From the NCBI GenBank assembly GCA_964370295.1, contig CAYJIR010000020.1, positions 1-35,161 of the forward strand: a stretch of DNA of 35,161 nt. Direction: 5' to 3'. The translations under genes and the position numbers were made by a program. Every line of letters starts with the position of its first letter. Positions within the stretch are counted from its first letter, which is position 1. Source of the DNA: JAAYCI01 sp964370295. Lineage in GTDB: Bacteria; Bacillota; Clostridia; Oscillospirales; Ruminococcaceae. This document shows, in pieces, positions 16,718-24,433 of the stretch. Under the pieces are notes generated by a model, which saw only the letters and a program-made list of their open reading frames with translations, was not told where the DNA came from and made no database searches.

Positions 16718-17170
16718 ATGCACCTAAAGAAAGCACTATTTTGCAGTGCCTTTATCTGCCTGTTTTTGCTTACGGCCTGTGGCTCTGAAGCCGCTTACAT
16801 AGACGGAAACTATCGGGCCGAATTTGATAATTTTGATAGCCGAGGCTACAAGGATTTTTTAGAAGTCACCGTGGAAAATGGTGCGGTAATTTCTCTTCAT
16901 TATAATGCTGTTTCTGAAGACGGGCTCTTGAAAAACGACGATATTGAGTACAGAGAGAATATGCAAAACGAACAAGCCATTTACCCCGAGCGATTTTCGC
17001 AAGATCTAATCAACCAATACCTTGACACACAAAGTATAGATGGGGTAGATATTGTGGCCGGCGCCACCTATTCCTCAGAATGTTTTTTAGATTTATTCAA
17101 TGCCTTGGAACCCCAAATACAACGGGGTGAAACGGATACACTAATTGTTGAAAATACAGCGGAACAATAA
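16718..17170 (+). CDS. FMN-binding domain lipoprotein, likely ApbE substrate
   Basis: A 150-residue lipoprotein (lipobox LTAC21) with an FMN-binding domain of the PF04205/RnfG-NqrC type. It opens IDGNYRAEFDNFDSRGYKDFLEVTVENG and ends with the attachment motif DGVDIVAGATYSS. In flavinylated proteins the threonine of the S/T-G-A-T motif carries the FMN; here it is A-G-A-T with T117. Its position beside divergent apbE supports its being flavinylated after export. It could pass electrons in an extracytosolic chain, but no dehydrogenase or quinone oxidoreductase is in view. The DUF4358 lipoprotein follows after 16 bases. Confidence 0.88.
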   Translation: MHLKKALFCSAFICLFLLTACGSEAAYIDGNYRAEFDNFDSRGYKDFLEVTVENGAVISLHYNAVSEDGLLKNDDIEYRENMQNEQAIYPERFSQDLINQYLDTQSIDGVDIVAGATYSSECFLDLFNALEPQIQRGETDTLIVENTAEQ

Positions 17171-17186
17171 GAAAGGAATCTCTTCT

Positions 17187-17771
17187 ATGAAACGTAATCT
17201 TCTTGCTTTAAGCACACTTATTTTAGGCACCTCTATTTTGGTTGCCTGTTCCAGCACGGAGGCTTCGTCCACTGCTCCGGCTTCGTCCGCTGCTCCGGCC
17301 TCATCCACTGCTTTGGCCTCGTCCGCTGCTTTGGCCTCGTCTGCTGCTTCGTCTTCCACGCCCGTTGCCTCCCAAGCCGAGGAAATTCTGGCCTCCTTAA
17401 ATGAGGCCGCCGGTCTTGGAGACAGCATCACCATCAGCGAACTAGACCTACAAGCCGGTGGGCTAGACACTTCTAATATGCTTTCTTTTGCAGGGGCAGA
17501 ATCTCGCTTATCCAGCGAAAACGGCGGTATTGTCATGGTGTTTCAAATGACACCCGGCACAGAAACCGCTATGGTAAGTGCTTTAGAGGCCTATCGCGAT
17601 TTACGGGCCTCGGACGATCGTTATGCCGAATTTGCTATTGCGCGAGACAACACAGCCAATGCACGCATTGGCACCGTGGGCGAATATGTTTACTATGCTG
17701 TTAGTGCCACAGGCGACAGCGGTGGCTACGACACCCTAGATACCGCCATTTCCGAACTTTCCGTTTCATAA
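17187..17771 (+). CDS. DUF4358-like lipoprotein with Ala/Ser-rich linker
   Basis: A 194-residue predicted lipoprotein. The signal ends in the lipobox LVAC, followed by an Ala/Ser/Pro linker (residues ~19-60) encoded by 18-bp tandem repeats. The C-terminal domain (~100-190) fits DUF4358: MVFQMTPGTETAMVSALEAYRD, then RIGTVGEYVYYAVSAT and a closing helix. The function of the domain is unknown; it is common on the surface of Clostridia. The frame is open from 17145, but ATG 17187 follows AGGA at 17174-17177 and starts the signal peptide (MKRNLLALSTLILG). It shares the operon with the FMN-binding lipoprotein. Confidence 0.75.
   Translation: MKRNLLALSTLILGTSILVACSSTEASSTAPASSAAPASSTALASSAALASSAASSSTPVASQAEEILASLNEAAGLGDSITISELDLQAGGLDTSNMLSFAGAESRLSSENGGIVMVFQMTPGTETAMVSALEAYRDLRASDDRYAEFAIARDNTANARIGTVGEYVYYAVSATGDSGGYDTLDTAISELSVS
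17262..17351 (+). repeat. Five 18-bp tandem repeats in the lipoprotein linker
   Basis: Units start at 17262, 17280, 17298, 17316 and 17334, each a variant of GCTTCGTCCACTGCTCCG. They encode Ala/Ser-Ser six-residue blocks. Repeat number may vary between strains by slippage. Confidence 0.9.
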
Positions 17772-17834
17772 AAACAGCGTGTTCATTGCAATAGTTGTTA
17801 TCATGCGGCGGTTTTGTGTTTGCACAGGGCCTGC

Positions 17835-17855
17835 GAGCCCGGCGGTGCCGGGCTC
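17835..17855. other. GC-rich hairpin upstream of the MBOAT gene
   Basis: GAGCCCGGC (17835-17843) pairs perfectly with GCCGGGCTC (17847-17855) around a 3-base loop. No T-run follows, so it is not a standard terminator. It lies 44 bases before the MBOAT start and could be a processing site or attenuate readthrough from the lipoprotein operon. Confidence 0.5.
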
Positions 17856-17899
17856 TTGCTATGTTCACCATCATGTTTTGCATTTGCCGGGGAGGGTCT

Positions 17900-19321
17900 A
17901 TGCTTTTTAGTTCTATTGTATTTTTGTTTCGTTTTCTGCCATTTGCCTTGTTTCTCTATTATATAAGCCCACCAAAACTTAAAAATGCCACTTTGTTGGT
18001 TTGCAGCCTCGTGTTTTATTGTTGGGGAGAAGTGCGCTTTTTTTGGATTATGCTCTTTGTCATAGTGGTAAACTATGTTTGTGGCTTGCTAATTTCTCGC
18101 TTTATCAACCACCGCATTCTCAGCCGCTTCTTCCTTATTGTATCTATTGTTGGCAGCTTGTCTATGTTGTTTTACTACAAATATGCCAATTTTTTCATTT
18201 TCAACTTTTCTGCTATCACAGGGCTCAACCTCAGTTTACTGGATAACCTCGTTTTACCACTAGGCATCAGTTTTTACACTTTCCAGTCCATGAGTTATTC
18301 TATAGATGTGTACCGACGCAGCGTGTCTTGCGAAAAAAATATTGTTAATTTTAGTGCCTATGTTTCTATGTTTCCACAGCTAATTGCGGGCCCTATTGTT
18401 CGCTACACCGATATCAACGAGCGTTTGCATATCACCAAGGGCCGTGTCACGCCCGAGCGCATAGACGAAGGCATCACCCTATTTATTTTTGGGCTTGCAA
18501 AGAAAGTGCTTATTGCAGACAATGTGAATCGCCTGTGGACTGATATTGTGGGACAATACAGTGCAGGCACCCTAACACAGCCCGGTGTGGGCTTAGAAAA
18601 TGCTTCCACAGGCTTGGCTTGGCTTGGTCTTGCCGCCTATACTTTGTATATTTATTTCGATTTTTCCGGCTACTCCCTCATGGGTATTGGCATGGGAAAA
18701 ATGCTTGGTTTCGATTTTCCTATGAACTTCAACCTGCCCTATATCAGCCGCTCTGTAACCGAATTTTGGCGCCGTTGGCATATCACATTATCCTCTTGGT
18801 TTCGCGAATATGTGTATATACCGCTGGGCGGAAACCGCAAAGGACGTGCACGGCAGGTGTTTAACCTTTGCGTAATATGGCTTCTTACCGGATTTTGGCA
18901 TGGTGCCAACTGGAATTTCATTTTATGGGGCGTCTACTACGCTATATTACTAATCATCGAAAAGAATTTTCTGCTAGACAAACTGCAAAAAGGGCGTGTA
19001 TGGCCCCATCTCTATACCATTTTCATTTTTACACTGGGCTGGGGCCTCTTTGTGGGAAGCGACCCGGGCGTTAACCTTTCCCTCTTAATGCAAAAACTTT
19101 TCACTTTCCAAGATGGCGTTGGCGCATTGTACTTTTTGCGAAATTATGCCGCGGTTTTGGCTTTGGGGATACTCTTTTCCTCGCCCCTGCCCGAAAAATT
19201 GTGGACTCGCATCAAAGAGAATGTATGGGCACGTGGCGGTGTGTTGGCCGTGCTTTTGCTACTTAGCGTAGCCTATATGGAAGCCGGCGGCTATAGCCCC
19301 TTCCTCTACTTTAATTTCTAA
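17900..19321 (+). CDS. MBOAT family membrane O-acyltransferase (AlgI/DltB-like)
   Basis: A 473-residue polytopic protein of the MBOAT family, which moves acyl groups across the membrane to extracellular polymers. It has the usual opening SSIVFLFRFLPFALFLYY, LGISFYTFQSMSYSIDVYR (121-139), FPQLIAGPIVRY, FDFSGYSLMGIGMGKMLG, H294 in WRRWHITLSSWFREYVYIPLG, and the catalytic H334 in GFWHGANWNF. GGAGGG at 17891-17896 precedes ATG 17900; the frame extends upstream without a binding site. The next gene, nine bases on, encodes a DHHW protein, the normal partner that completes transfer of the acetyl group. The polymer acetylated is not identifiable from this window. Confidence 0.93.
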   Translation: MLFSSIVFLFRFLPFALFLYYISPPKLKNATLLVCSLVFYCWGEVRFFWIMLFVIVVNYVCGLLISRFINHRILSRFFLIVSIVGSLSMLFYYKYANFFIFNFSAITGLNLSLLDNLVLPLGISFYTFQSMSYSIDVYRRSVSCEKNIVNFSAYVSMFPQLIAGPIVRYTDINERLHITKGRVTPERIDEGITLFIFGLAKKVLIADNVNRLWTDIVGQYSAGTLTQPGVGLENASTGLAWLGLAAYTLYIYFDFSGYSLMGIGMGKMLGFDFPMNFNLPYISRSVTEFWRRWHITLSSWFREYVYIPLGGNRKGRARQVFNLCVIWLLTGFWHGANWNFILWGVYYAILLIIEKNFLLDKLQKGRVWPHLYTIFIFTLGWGLFVGSDPGVNLSLLMQKLFTFQDGVGALYFLRNYAAVLALGILFSSPLPEKLWTRIKENVWARGGVLAVLLLLSVAYMEAGGYSPFLYFNF

Positions 19322-19330
19322 GGAGTTTGT

Positions 19331-20491
19331 ATGAAAGAACGTTTTCACAAATTGCGTTGCTACCCACTTATCCTTATATTTTTCGGTTTTATTGTGCTGT
19401 TTTCGCTTTGCGATATCCTTACACCCGACCGTGATATCAGCGAAATGGAAAACCGCACCCTTGCACAGTTTCCACCTTTTTCTCTATCGGCTTTCACCAG
19501 CAACGAATGGACACGCGACTTTGACGAATACACCAAAGACCAGTTTCTTTTGCGCGATGCGTGGATTTCTTTGCAAAGCTTCATGGAAAGCATACAGGGA
19601 AAACTGGAAAATGGTGGTGTTTGGTTTGCAAAAGAAGACTATTTGATTGCCAAAAACAGCTCGTTTGCGCTCACTTCAGAAAACACCTTTTCGCTTAACA
19701 CACAGGCTGTTGCCACCCTTGCGCAAGAGCTCCCCGGTCAAGTAAGCGTGATGTTGGTGCCTTCTGCGGCTAATACCATGTCGGACCTTTTACGTTTTTC
19801 TCCCCCACAAATGGACGAAGATTCCTATTTAGACACCGCCTTTGCCCAAATGGAAACGGCCGGCGCCCAAGTGATTGACCTTAGGCCTGCCTTTGCGCAG
19901 GCACATGAGGCCGGTAGCCCTTTATACTACAGAACCGACCACCACTGGACCACCACTGGTGGCGCGCTGGAAGCCTATCTCGCTTTTTGTGAAGCCAAAG
20001 GGATTGGCCCCATTTTGCCGGATGCATCTCTCCTTCGTTCTGTTTCGGAGTTTTACGGCACGAACTACGCCAGGGCACAACGTTTTGGTACCCAGCCGGA
20101 TACCTTAGAATACTATGACCTTCCAAACCCATTAACCGTATACAGGGCGAATGGCGAGGGCACAGTCGCCGAAGTAGGCCCCATCATGGACAACTCCCAG
20201 TTAACTGCCTACGACAAATATGCCTCTTTTCTGCGTGGTAACAATGGATACAGTGTTTTGGAGGGCAACGGAGAAGGCAGCATTTTAGTTGTGAAAGACA
20301 GCTATGGCAACAGTTTTATCCCCTATCTAGTAGAAAACTATGCCCATATCGGCATCATAGATTTACGCTCTTGGTTTGAGGTGAAAGAAACCTATGCACA
20401 AGGTGAATATGACGAGATTCTAGTTTTATATAGTTTTGACAACTTCTCCACAGATCCCAATGTGGTGCGTGTCCTACGTGAGGAGGCTTAA
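19331..20491 (+). CDS. DHHW/AlgJ-like acetyltransferase partner protein
   Basis: A 386-residue protein with one N-terminal membrane anchor (~11-30), then an extracellular SGNH-like domain. The family motif DHHW is at 203-206 (YRTDHHWTTTGG), and VVKDSYGNSFIPYL near 312-325 supplies the serine-containing block of the fold. SEMENRTLAQFP (38-49) is a typical early signature. In AlgJ/DHHW proteins the Asp-His and Ser form the catalytic set that places acetyl groups delivered by the MBOAT protein on polysaccharide. The gene follows MBOAT by nine bases with AAGGAG in between and is surely cotranscribed. Confidence 0.9.
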   Translation: MKERFHKLRCYPLILIFFGFIVLFSLCDILTPDRDISEMENRTLAQFPPFSLSAFTSNEWTRDFDEYTKDQFLLRDAWISLQSFMESIQGKLENGGVWFAKEDYLIAKNSSFALTSENTFSLNTQAVATLAQELPGQVSVMLVPSAANTMSDLLRFSPPQMDEDSYLDTAFAQMETAGAQVIDLRPAFAQAHEAGSPLYYRTDHHWTTTGGALEAYLAFCEAKGIGPILPDASLLRSVSEFYGTNYARAQRFGTQPDTLEYYDLPNPLTVYRANGEGTVAEVGPIMDNSQLTAYDKYASFLRGNNGYSVLEGNGEGSILVVKDSYGNSFIPYLVENYAHIGIIDLRSWFEVKETYAQGEYDEILVLYSFDNFSTDPNVVRVLREEA

Positions 20492-20543
20492 TTTCGGGCT
20501 CCTCTTCCCCCTTTTATTGAATGCCATTTGAGGAGCACTTGCT

Positions 20544-21872
20544 ATGAAGTCACAACTGGATATAGATGTACGCTTTCGAACCTTGCTTAAATTTGTGGTT
20601 CCCAGCATATTGCTGATGATGTTTTTATCTCTTTATGTTATGGTAGATGGTGTTTTTGTGGCCAGATTTGTTGGCACCACGGCCCTGTCTGCCATAAATA
20701 TTGTATATCCAATCATCAACATCACCTTAGCCATAGGGCTAATGCTTGGCACCGGTGGCAGTGCCATTTGTGCGCGCAAGTTGGGAATGGACAAGACACA
20801 GGAGGCCCGGCAAGATTTCACCTCTATTTCTTTATTGGCTCTTTTTTTGGGCTTGCTCTTGCTCTGTCTCGGATTGTTGTTTCAAAGTGAAATTATATAT
20901 TTTCTTGGCGCAAACGACTCTTTATATGAGTTTTGTCGTGCCTATTTGTTTCCCACCTTACTGTTCACACCGGCTTTGCTACTGCAATCTACCTTTCAAA
21001 TTTTCCTTATCACAGCAGGAAAACCACGTGCAGCACTTGTGCTCACGCTTATCGCCGGCCTAACCAACATAGTGCTGGACTATATCTTTATTGTACCTCT
21101 TAATATGGGTATAGCGGGCGCTGCCTGGGCCACTGGGCTTGGCTGCCTATTGGCAACTATTTTTGGCCTGCTTTGTTTTTCGCTTTCAAAAACGAGCCTT
21201 CTAAAATTTACAAAACCCAAAATTCGTGCCACAGTATTACTACAAAGTTGTCTAAACGGCTCTTCGGAAATGGTTAGCAACATTTCTCTTGCCGTCACCA
21301 ACTATTTGTTCAACATCACAATGCTACGCCTTGTTGGTGAAGACGGTGTAGCCGCCATCACCATTGTATTATATTCACAGTTTTTGCTAAGCGCTTTATA
21401 TATTGGCTATAGCAGTGGTGTAGGACCATTAATCAGCTATAATTATGGCCGAAACAACCGAAAAAATTTACAACGCTTATTTCGGTTCAGTTTCGTTTTC
21501 ACCATCTTATCCGGCCTTAGCACTTTTGCGCTGGCCTTCATTTTCGCATCCTTCCTTAGCAGTGTTTTTTCCACCCCCGGCACGGCCGTAAATATAATGG
21601 CCACAGACGGCTTGCGCTTATTTGCGCTTAGCTTTCTTGTGGCCGGTGTCAATATTTTTTCTTCTGCCTTATTCACCGCTTTTTCAAACGGCTTAATTTC
21701 TGCCTTGCTTTCTTTCCTACGTACCTTTGGTTTTTTGGTTTTATATCTCTTGATTTTCCCTCACCTGTTTGGCGTTACAGGTGTATTTTTAGCAGTTCCT
21801 ATCGCCGAATTTTCCAGCTTCTTGTTTAGCCTTTTTTTCCTCAAGCGGTATCGCTCTGTGTACCACTACTAA
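20544..21872 (+). CDS. MATE family efflux transporter
   Basis: A 442-residue membrane protein with about 12 helices in two homologous halves, as in MATE multidrug or toxin exporters. Characteristic parts are LKFVVPSILLMMFLSLYVMVDG, FVGTTALSAINIVYPI, GTGGSAICARKLG and, in the second half, YSSGVGPLISYNYGRNN. Export is driven by Na+ or H+; the substrate is unknown. GAGGAG (20530-20535) lies eight bases before the ATG. It follows DHHW by 52 bases and could belong to the same transcript. Its 3' end overlaps the convergent hydrolase gene by 32 bases, so no separate terminator exists. Confidence 0.92.
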   Translation: MKSQLDIDVRFRTLLKFVVPSILLMMFLSLYVMVDGVFVARFVGTTALSAINIVYPIINITLAIGLMLGTGGSAICARKLGMDKTQEARQDFTSISLLALFLGLLLLCLGLLFQSEIIYFLGANDSLYEFCRAYLFPTLLFTPALLLQSTFQIFLITAGKPRAALVLTLIAGLTNIVLDYIFIVPLNMGIAGAAWATGLGCLLATIFGLLCFSLSKTSLLKFTKPKIRATVLLQSCLNGSSEMVSNISLAVTNYLFNITMLRLVGEDGVAAITIVLYSQFLLSALYIGYSSGVGPLISYNYGRNNRKNLQRLFRFSFVFTILSGLSTFALAFIFASFLSSVFSTPGTAVNIMATDGLRLFALSFLVAGVNIFSSALFTAFSNGLISALLSFLRTFGFLVLYLLIFPHLFGVTGVFLAVPIAEFSSFLFSLFFLKRYRSVYHY

Positions 21873-22803
21873 CTTCGCAGCAGGCCTTTAAAAAAAACAG
21901 AACATCCTTGTAGGCCTCTTCTTTTACGGTTTCATTAAGCACTTCATGACGTGCATTTGGATATAGTTTGCTAAACAATGGGCCTACCCCTGCCTGGTTT
22001 AACCATGCTTCTACTTGCTGAACACCTTTTCCGTAATTCCCCACCGGATCTTCTGTGCCGGCGAAAAGAAATATCGGTAAAGATTTTGGCATAGCATTTG
22101 CCCAGGCAGGCCCGCTAACCTCTTGCAATATATGGAACAATTCGTAATAACCACCCACAGTGAAGAGAAAATTGCATTGCGAATCCAAAATATAACGGCG
22201 CACCACTTCTTCGTCTGTAGAAAGCCAATCGAAGCGCGTCTTCGCCTTCTTAATCCTGCCAAGGTAAGATCCAAATGTTAGCCTTTGCAAAAATTTAGAC
22301 CGATGCTGTATCCCATGACTTTTCTCCAATACACTTGCCGCACTTAACCCAAACCCCAAAAATGGACTTTGGCCGGTTGTGCCACTTAAAATCAGCCCGT
22401 TTAACTCCTGTGGCCAACGCACAACAAAGGCCCGTGCAAAAAAACTACCCATACTATGCCCTAACAGCACCTGTGGCACCCCGGGAAAAACCTCTTTGGC
22501 AATGTCGTGCATTTGTTTTAAATCCTGTAATACAAACTCTCTTGATCCGTGTTGCCCAAAATAACCATACTCTTTTTTCGCAGCCGTTTTGCCATGCCCG
22601 AGATGGTCATTTATATACACAGCCACACCACTTTGCGCCATAAACCTTGCAAACTGCTCGTAGCGCCCCTTATGTTCACAAAGCCCATGTGCAATTTGCA
22701 ACACACAAAACACAGGCCCTAGCGGTTTATAACTCGTAGCTGCAACCTTATGTTCTCCATCTGCCGAATTAAATCGTATGTCTTTTTTCTCTATTTTTAG
22801 CAA
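21841..22803 (-). CDS. Alpha/beta hydrolase (monoacylglycerol lipase-like, S33 family)
   Basis: A 320-residue soluble hydrolase of the Hydrolase_4/lysophospholipase type. It shows the oxyanion HG in IAHGLCEHKGRY (37-48), INDHLGHGKT (64-72), the nucleophile S117 in LGHSMGS, the acidic FAGTEDPVGNYGKG and the histidine in PNARHEVLNE. All three catalytic residues are present. The expected substrate is a lipid ester, but none is shown by context. The gene is the last of the operon starting with the Card1-like protein. It overlaps the HAD gene by 35 bases at its 5' end and converges with the MATE gene at its 3' end. Confidence 0.9.
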   Translation of the reverse strand: MLKIEKKDIRFNSADGEHKVAATSYKPLGPVFCVLQIAHGLCEHKGRYEQFARFMAQSGVAVYINDHLGHGKTAAKKEYGYFGQHGSREFVLQDLKQMHDIAKEVFPGVPQVLLGHSMGSFFARAFVVRWPQELNGLILSGTTGQSPFLGFGLSAASVLEKSHGIQHRSKFLQRLTFGSYLGRIKKAKTRFDWLSTDEEVVRRYILDSQCNFLFTVGGYYELFHILQEVSGPAWANAMPKSLPIFLFAGTEDPVGNYGKGVQQVEAWLNQAGVGPLFSKLYPNARHEVLNETVKEEAYKDVLFFLKACCEVSSGTQSDTA

Positions 22804-23512
22804 GGTTTAATGCCTCCTGTCCAATCGCCACTTGCTTAAGCTCTAAATAATTACGTACTGTATAGGTGGGCAAAGTTTTGCCGGGAATCGCCTGTTCTTT
22901 AAAATTACACCAACATGTGTCTAGTTTTGCTTGAATACCCCCTTGAATATCGGCCTCTAAACTATCGCCTATCACCAGCACTTTCTTTGTGTTTTTTATG
23001 CCCAACTTACGTATCACTTGGTTAAAAAACTTCGGCGACGGCTTCAAAGCACCCAAAGTTTCGCTAAAAAATAGTTCATCAAAGTAAGGTAGCAAGCCGC
23101 TTTTTTCAAGGCGGCTTTGTTGCACTTGTCCACTCCCATTGCTAATAACAGCCAGGCTTGCAAATTCCGCCAATTCCTCTAGAAGTTCTTCCGCTCCTGC
23201 CATAGGATGTGCTTGCTGAGATAGGTTTTTTAGAAATTCATTGTTCATCTTCACTGCATCTGCCTTGGCATCCATCTCTTTCAATAGTTTTTGAAAGCGT
23301 AGCAAAACCATTTTTTCTTTTTTGATTTCACCTTTTTCCAGTTGTTTCCACAAATTTTCATTGATTTGTGTGTATAAATTTTGTTCTTTTTCCCCATTTG
23401 GAAGATCAAACTTTTGCAAAGTGTTTGCGATAGCCTGTCTTTCAGCCAACTCAAAATCCAGCAAAGTTCCATCCAAATCAAAGAGCAAACAATTATAATT
23501 TGATTTCATCAT
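22769..23512 (-). CDS. HAD family hydrolase, YjjG-type nucleotidase-like
   Basis: A 247-residue HAD phosphatase with the helical cap of the YjjG group. The motifs are DLDGT (12-16, nucleophile D12), VISNGSG (motif II), GALKPSPKFF (motif III Lys) and VIGDSLEADIQGG (motif IV). YjjG enzymes remove phosphate from unusual pyrimidine nucleoside monophosphates; here the substrate is inferred only from similarity. ATG 23512 or the adjacent ATG 23509 fits AAAAGG upstream better than the open frame beginning at 23545. It follows the NlpC-like gene by 69 bases and overlaps the hydrolase gene, in an operon headed by a nuclease with a nucleotide-sensing type of domain. Confidence 0.88.
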   Translation of the reverse strand: MMKSNYNCLLFDLDGTLLDFELAERQAIANTLQKFDLPNGEKEQNLYTQINENLWKQLEKGEIKKEKMVLLRFQKLLKEMDAKADAVKMNNEFLKNLSQQAHPMAGAEELLEELAEFASLAVISNGSGQVQQSRLEKSGLLPYFDELFFSETLGALKPSPKFFNQVIRKLGIKNTKKVLVIGDSLEADIQGGIQAKLDTCWCNFKEQAIPGKTLPTYTVRNYLELKQVAIGQEALNLAKNREKRHTI

Positions 23513-23581
23513 GATTAATACATCCTTTTCTTTGTGCCTGTGCATAATTTATACCAATATCCGGCACAGGCGCTATTCGTA

Positions 23582-24400
23582 TCAGTACAAACTGGCCACT
23601 GCCACCAGTTGAGAGCTTAGCACTTGATGATAGTCTTCGTCTTTGGCACGCAAACTGCTGATAACAACACCTTCGAAACCTTTTTCCTGTGTGCTATGCA
23701 CAAACTTTCCCTCGCCAATATAAATGCCTGCCGTATCATGAAAATATAAAATATCACCCTCGTCCATACGTGTAGCCGGCACCGGCTGAATATGCCCTCC
23801 CGGTTTAAAAAACACTTCTCTTGGCACACTCACCCCATTCAGCTGATAACTCATGGCCACAAGGCCTGCAGCATCGAGCCCAAGGGGGCTTCTTCCACCG
23901 GCGCGATAGGCTGTGCCATTATAAGACAAAGCCGTTTCCACCAAATTCCAACGCATATCTACCTGTGGCAACAAAGTCCAGTTTTCTATTGCCTCTCCCA
24001 GATAACTTTCCCGTGTATAACCCACGCCACCGTTTGGCAAACCCACCTTTACAAAGCCATCCTCCACTGCATTCAGTTGCACCAAAATACCTCCCCGCGT
24101 TAGGGAAACCATGCGTGCAGCATATTCCTTTGCCTCGCTTTGTATGTCTATATATGGCGCCAAAACAATCATTTTCGGATATTTTCTCCATGCAGCGGCA
24201 ACGGCTTCATCCTCTAGCAAGCAAGCCGAAGGGGTATAACCCTCCACCCCATATTCGCTGCGCACATAACACCAACCGGTTTGAGAGCTTTGCAGCACCT
24301 GCACCGACATACCATACAATATTTCATCTAAACGCTTACTTTCTACACTGGGACGTCTGTACACAGGGGCCAACTCTAAAACAACACTTGCAAGACCCAT
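23582..24400 (-). CDS. SH3 - NlpC/P60 protein with catalytic residues lost (pseudoenzyme)
   Basis: A 272-residue protein with two SH3-like regions (~1-62 and ~75-135) and an NlpC/P60 domain (~145-272). The domain is recognisable from AYRAGGRSPLGLDAAGLVAMSYQ, LNGVSVPRE, GDILYF and AGIYIGEGKFVHS. The catalytic cysteine of the DCSG motif is Ala177 (DAAG), and the His of the usual HVGIY is Thr223 (TAGIY). Only the third polar residue, H235, remains. It should therefore bind peptidoglycan-type peptides without cutting them. No signal peptide is seen, so it may act in the cytoplasm on recycled muropeptides. It lies 33 bases after the Card1-like gene. The frame is intact, so it is not a decayed gene. 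Confidence 0.85.
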   Translation of the reverse strand: MGLASVVLELAPVYRRPSVESKRLDEILYGMSVQVLQSSQTGWCYVRSEYGVEGYTPSACLLEDEAVAAAWRKYPKMIVLAPYIDIQSEAKEYAARMVSLTRGGILVQLNAVEDGFVKVGLPNGGVGYTRESYLGEAIENWTLLPQVDMRWNLVETALSYNGTAYRAGGRSPLGLDAAGLVAMSYQLNGVSVPREVFFKPGGHIQPVPATRMDEGDILYFHDTAGIYIGEGKFVHSTQEKGFEGVVISSLRAKDEDYHQVLSSQLVAVASLY

Positions 24401-24433
24401 GTTTTTTTACTCCTTTTCTATCTTTTATATGTT

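Noticed and set aside
17835..17855. GC-rich hairpin as an intrinsic terminator
   Set aside because: Stem is perfect but no T-run follows; listed only as a hairpin.
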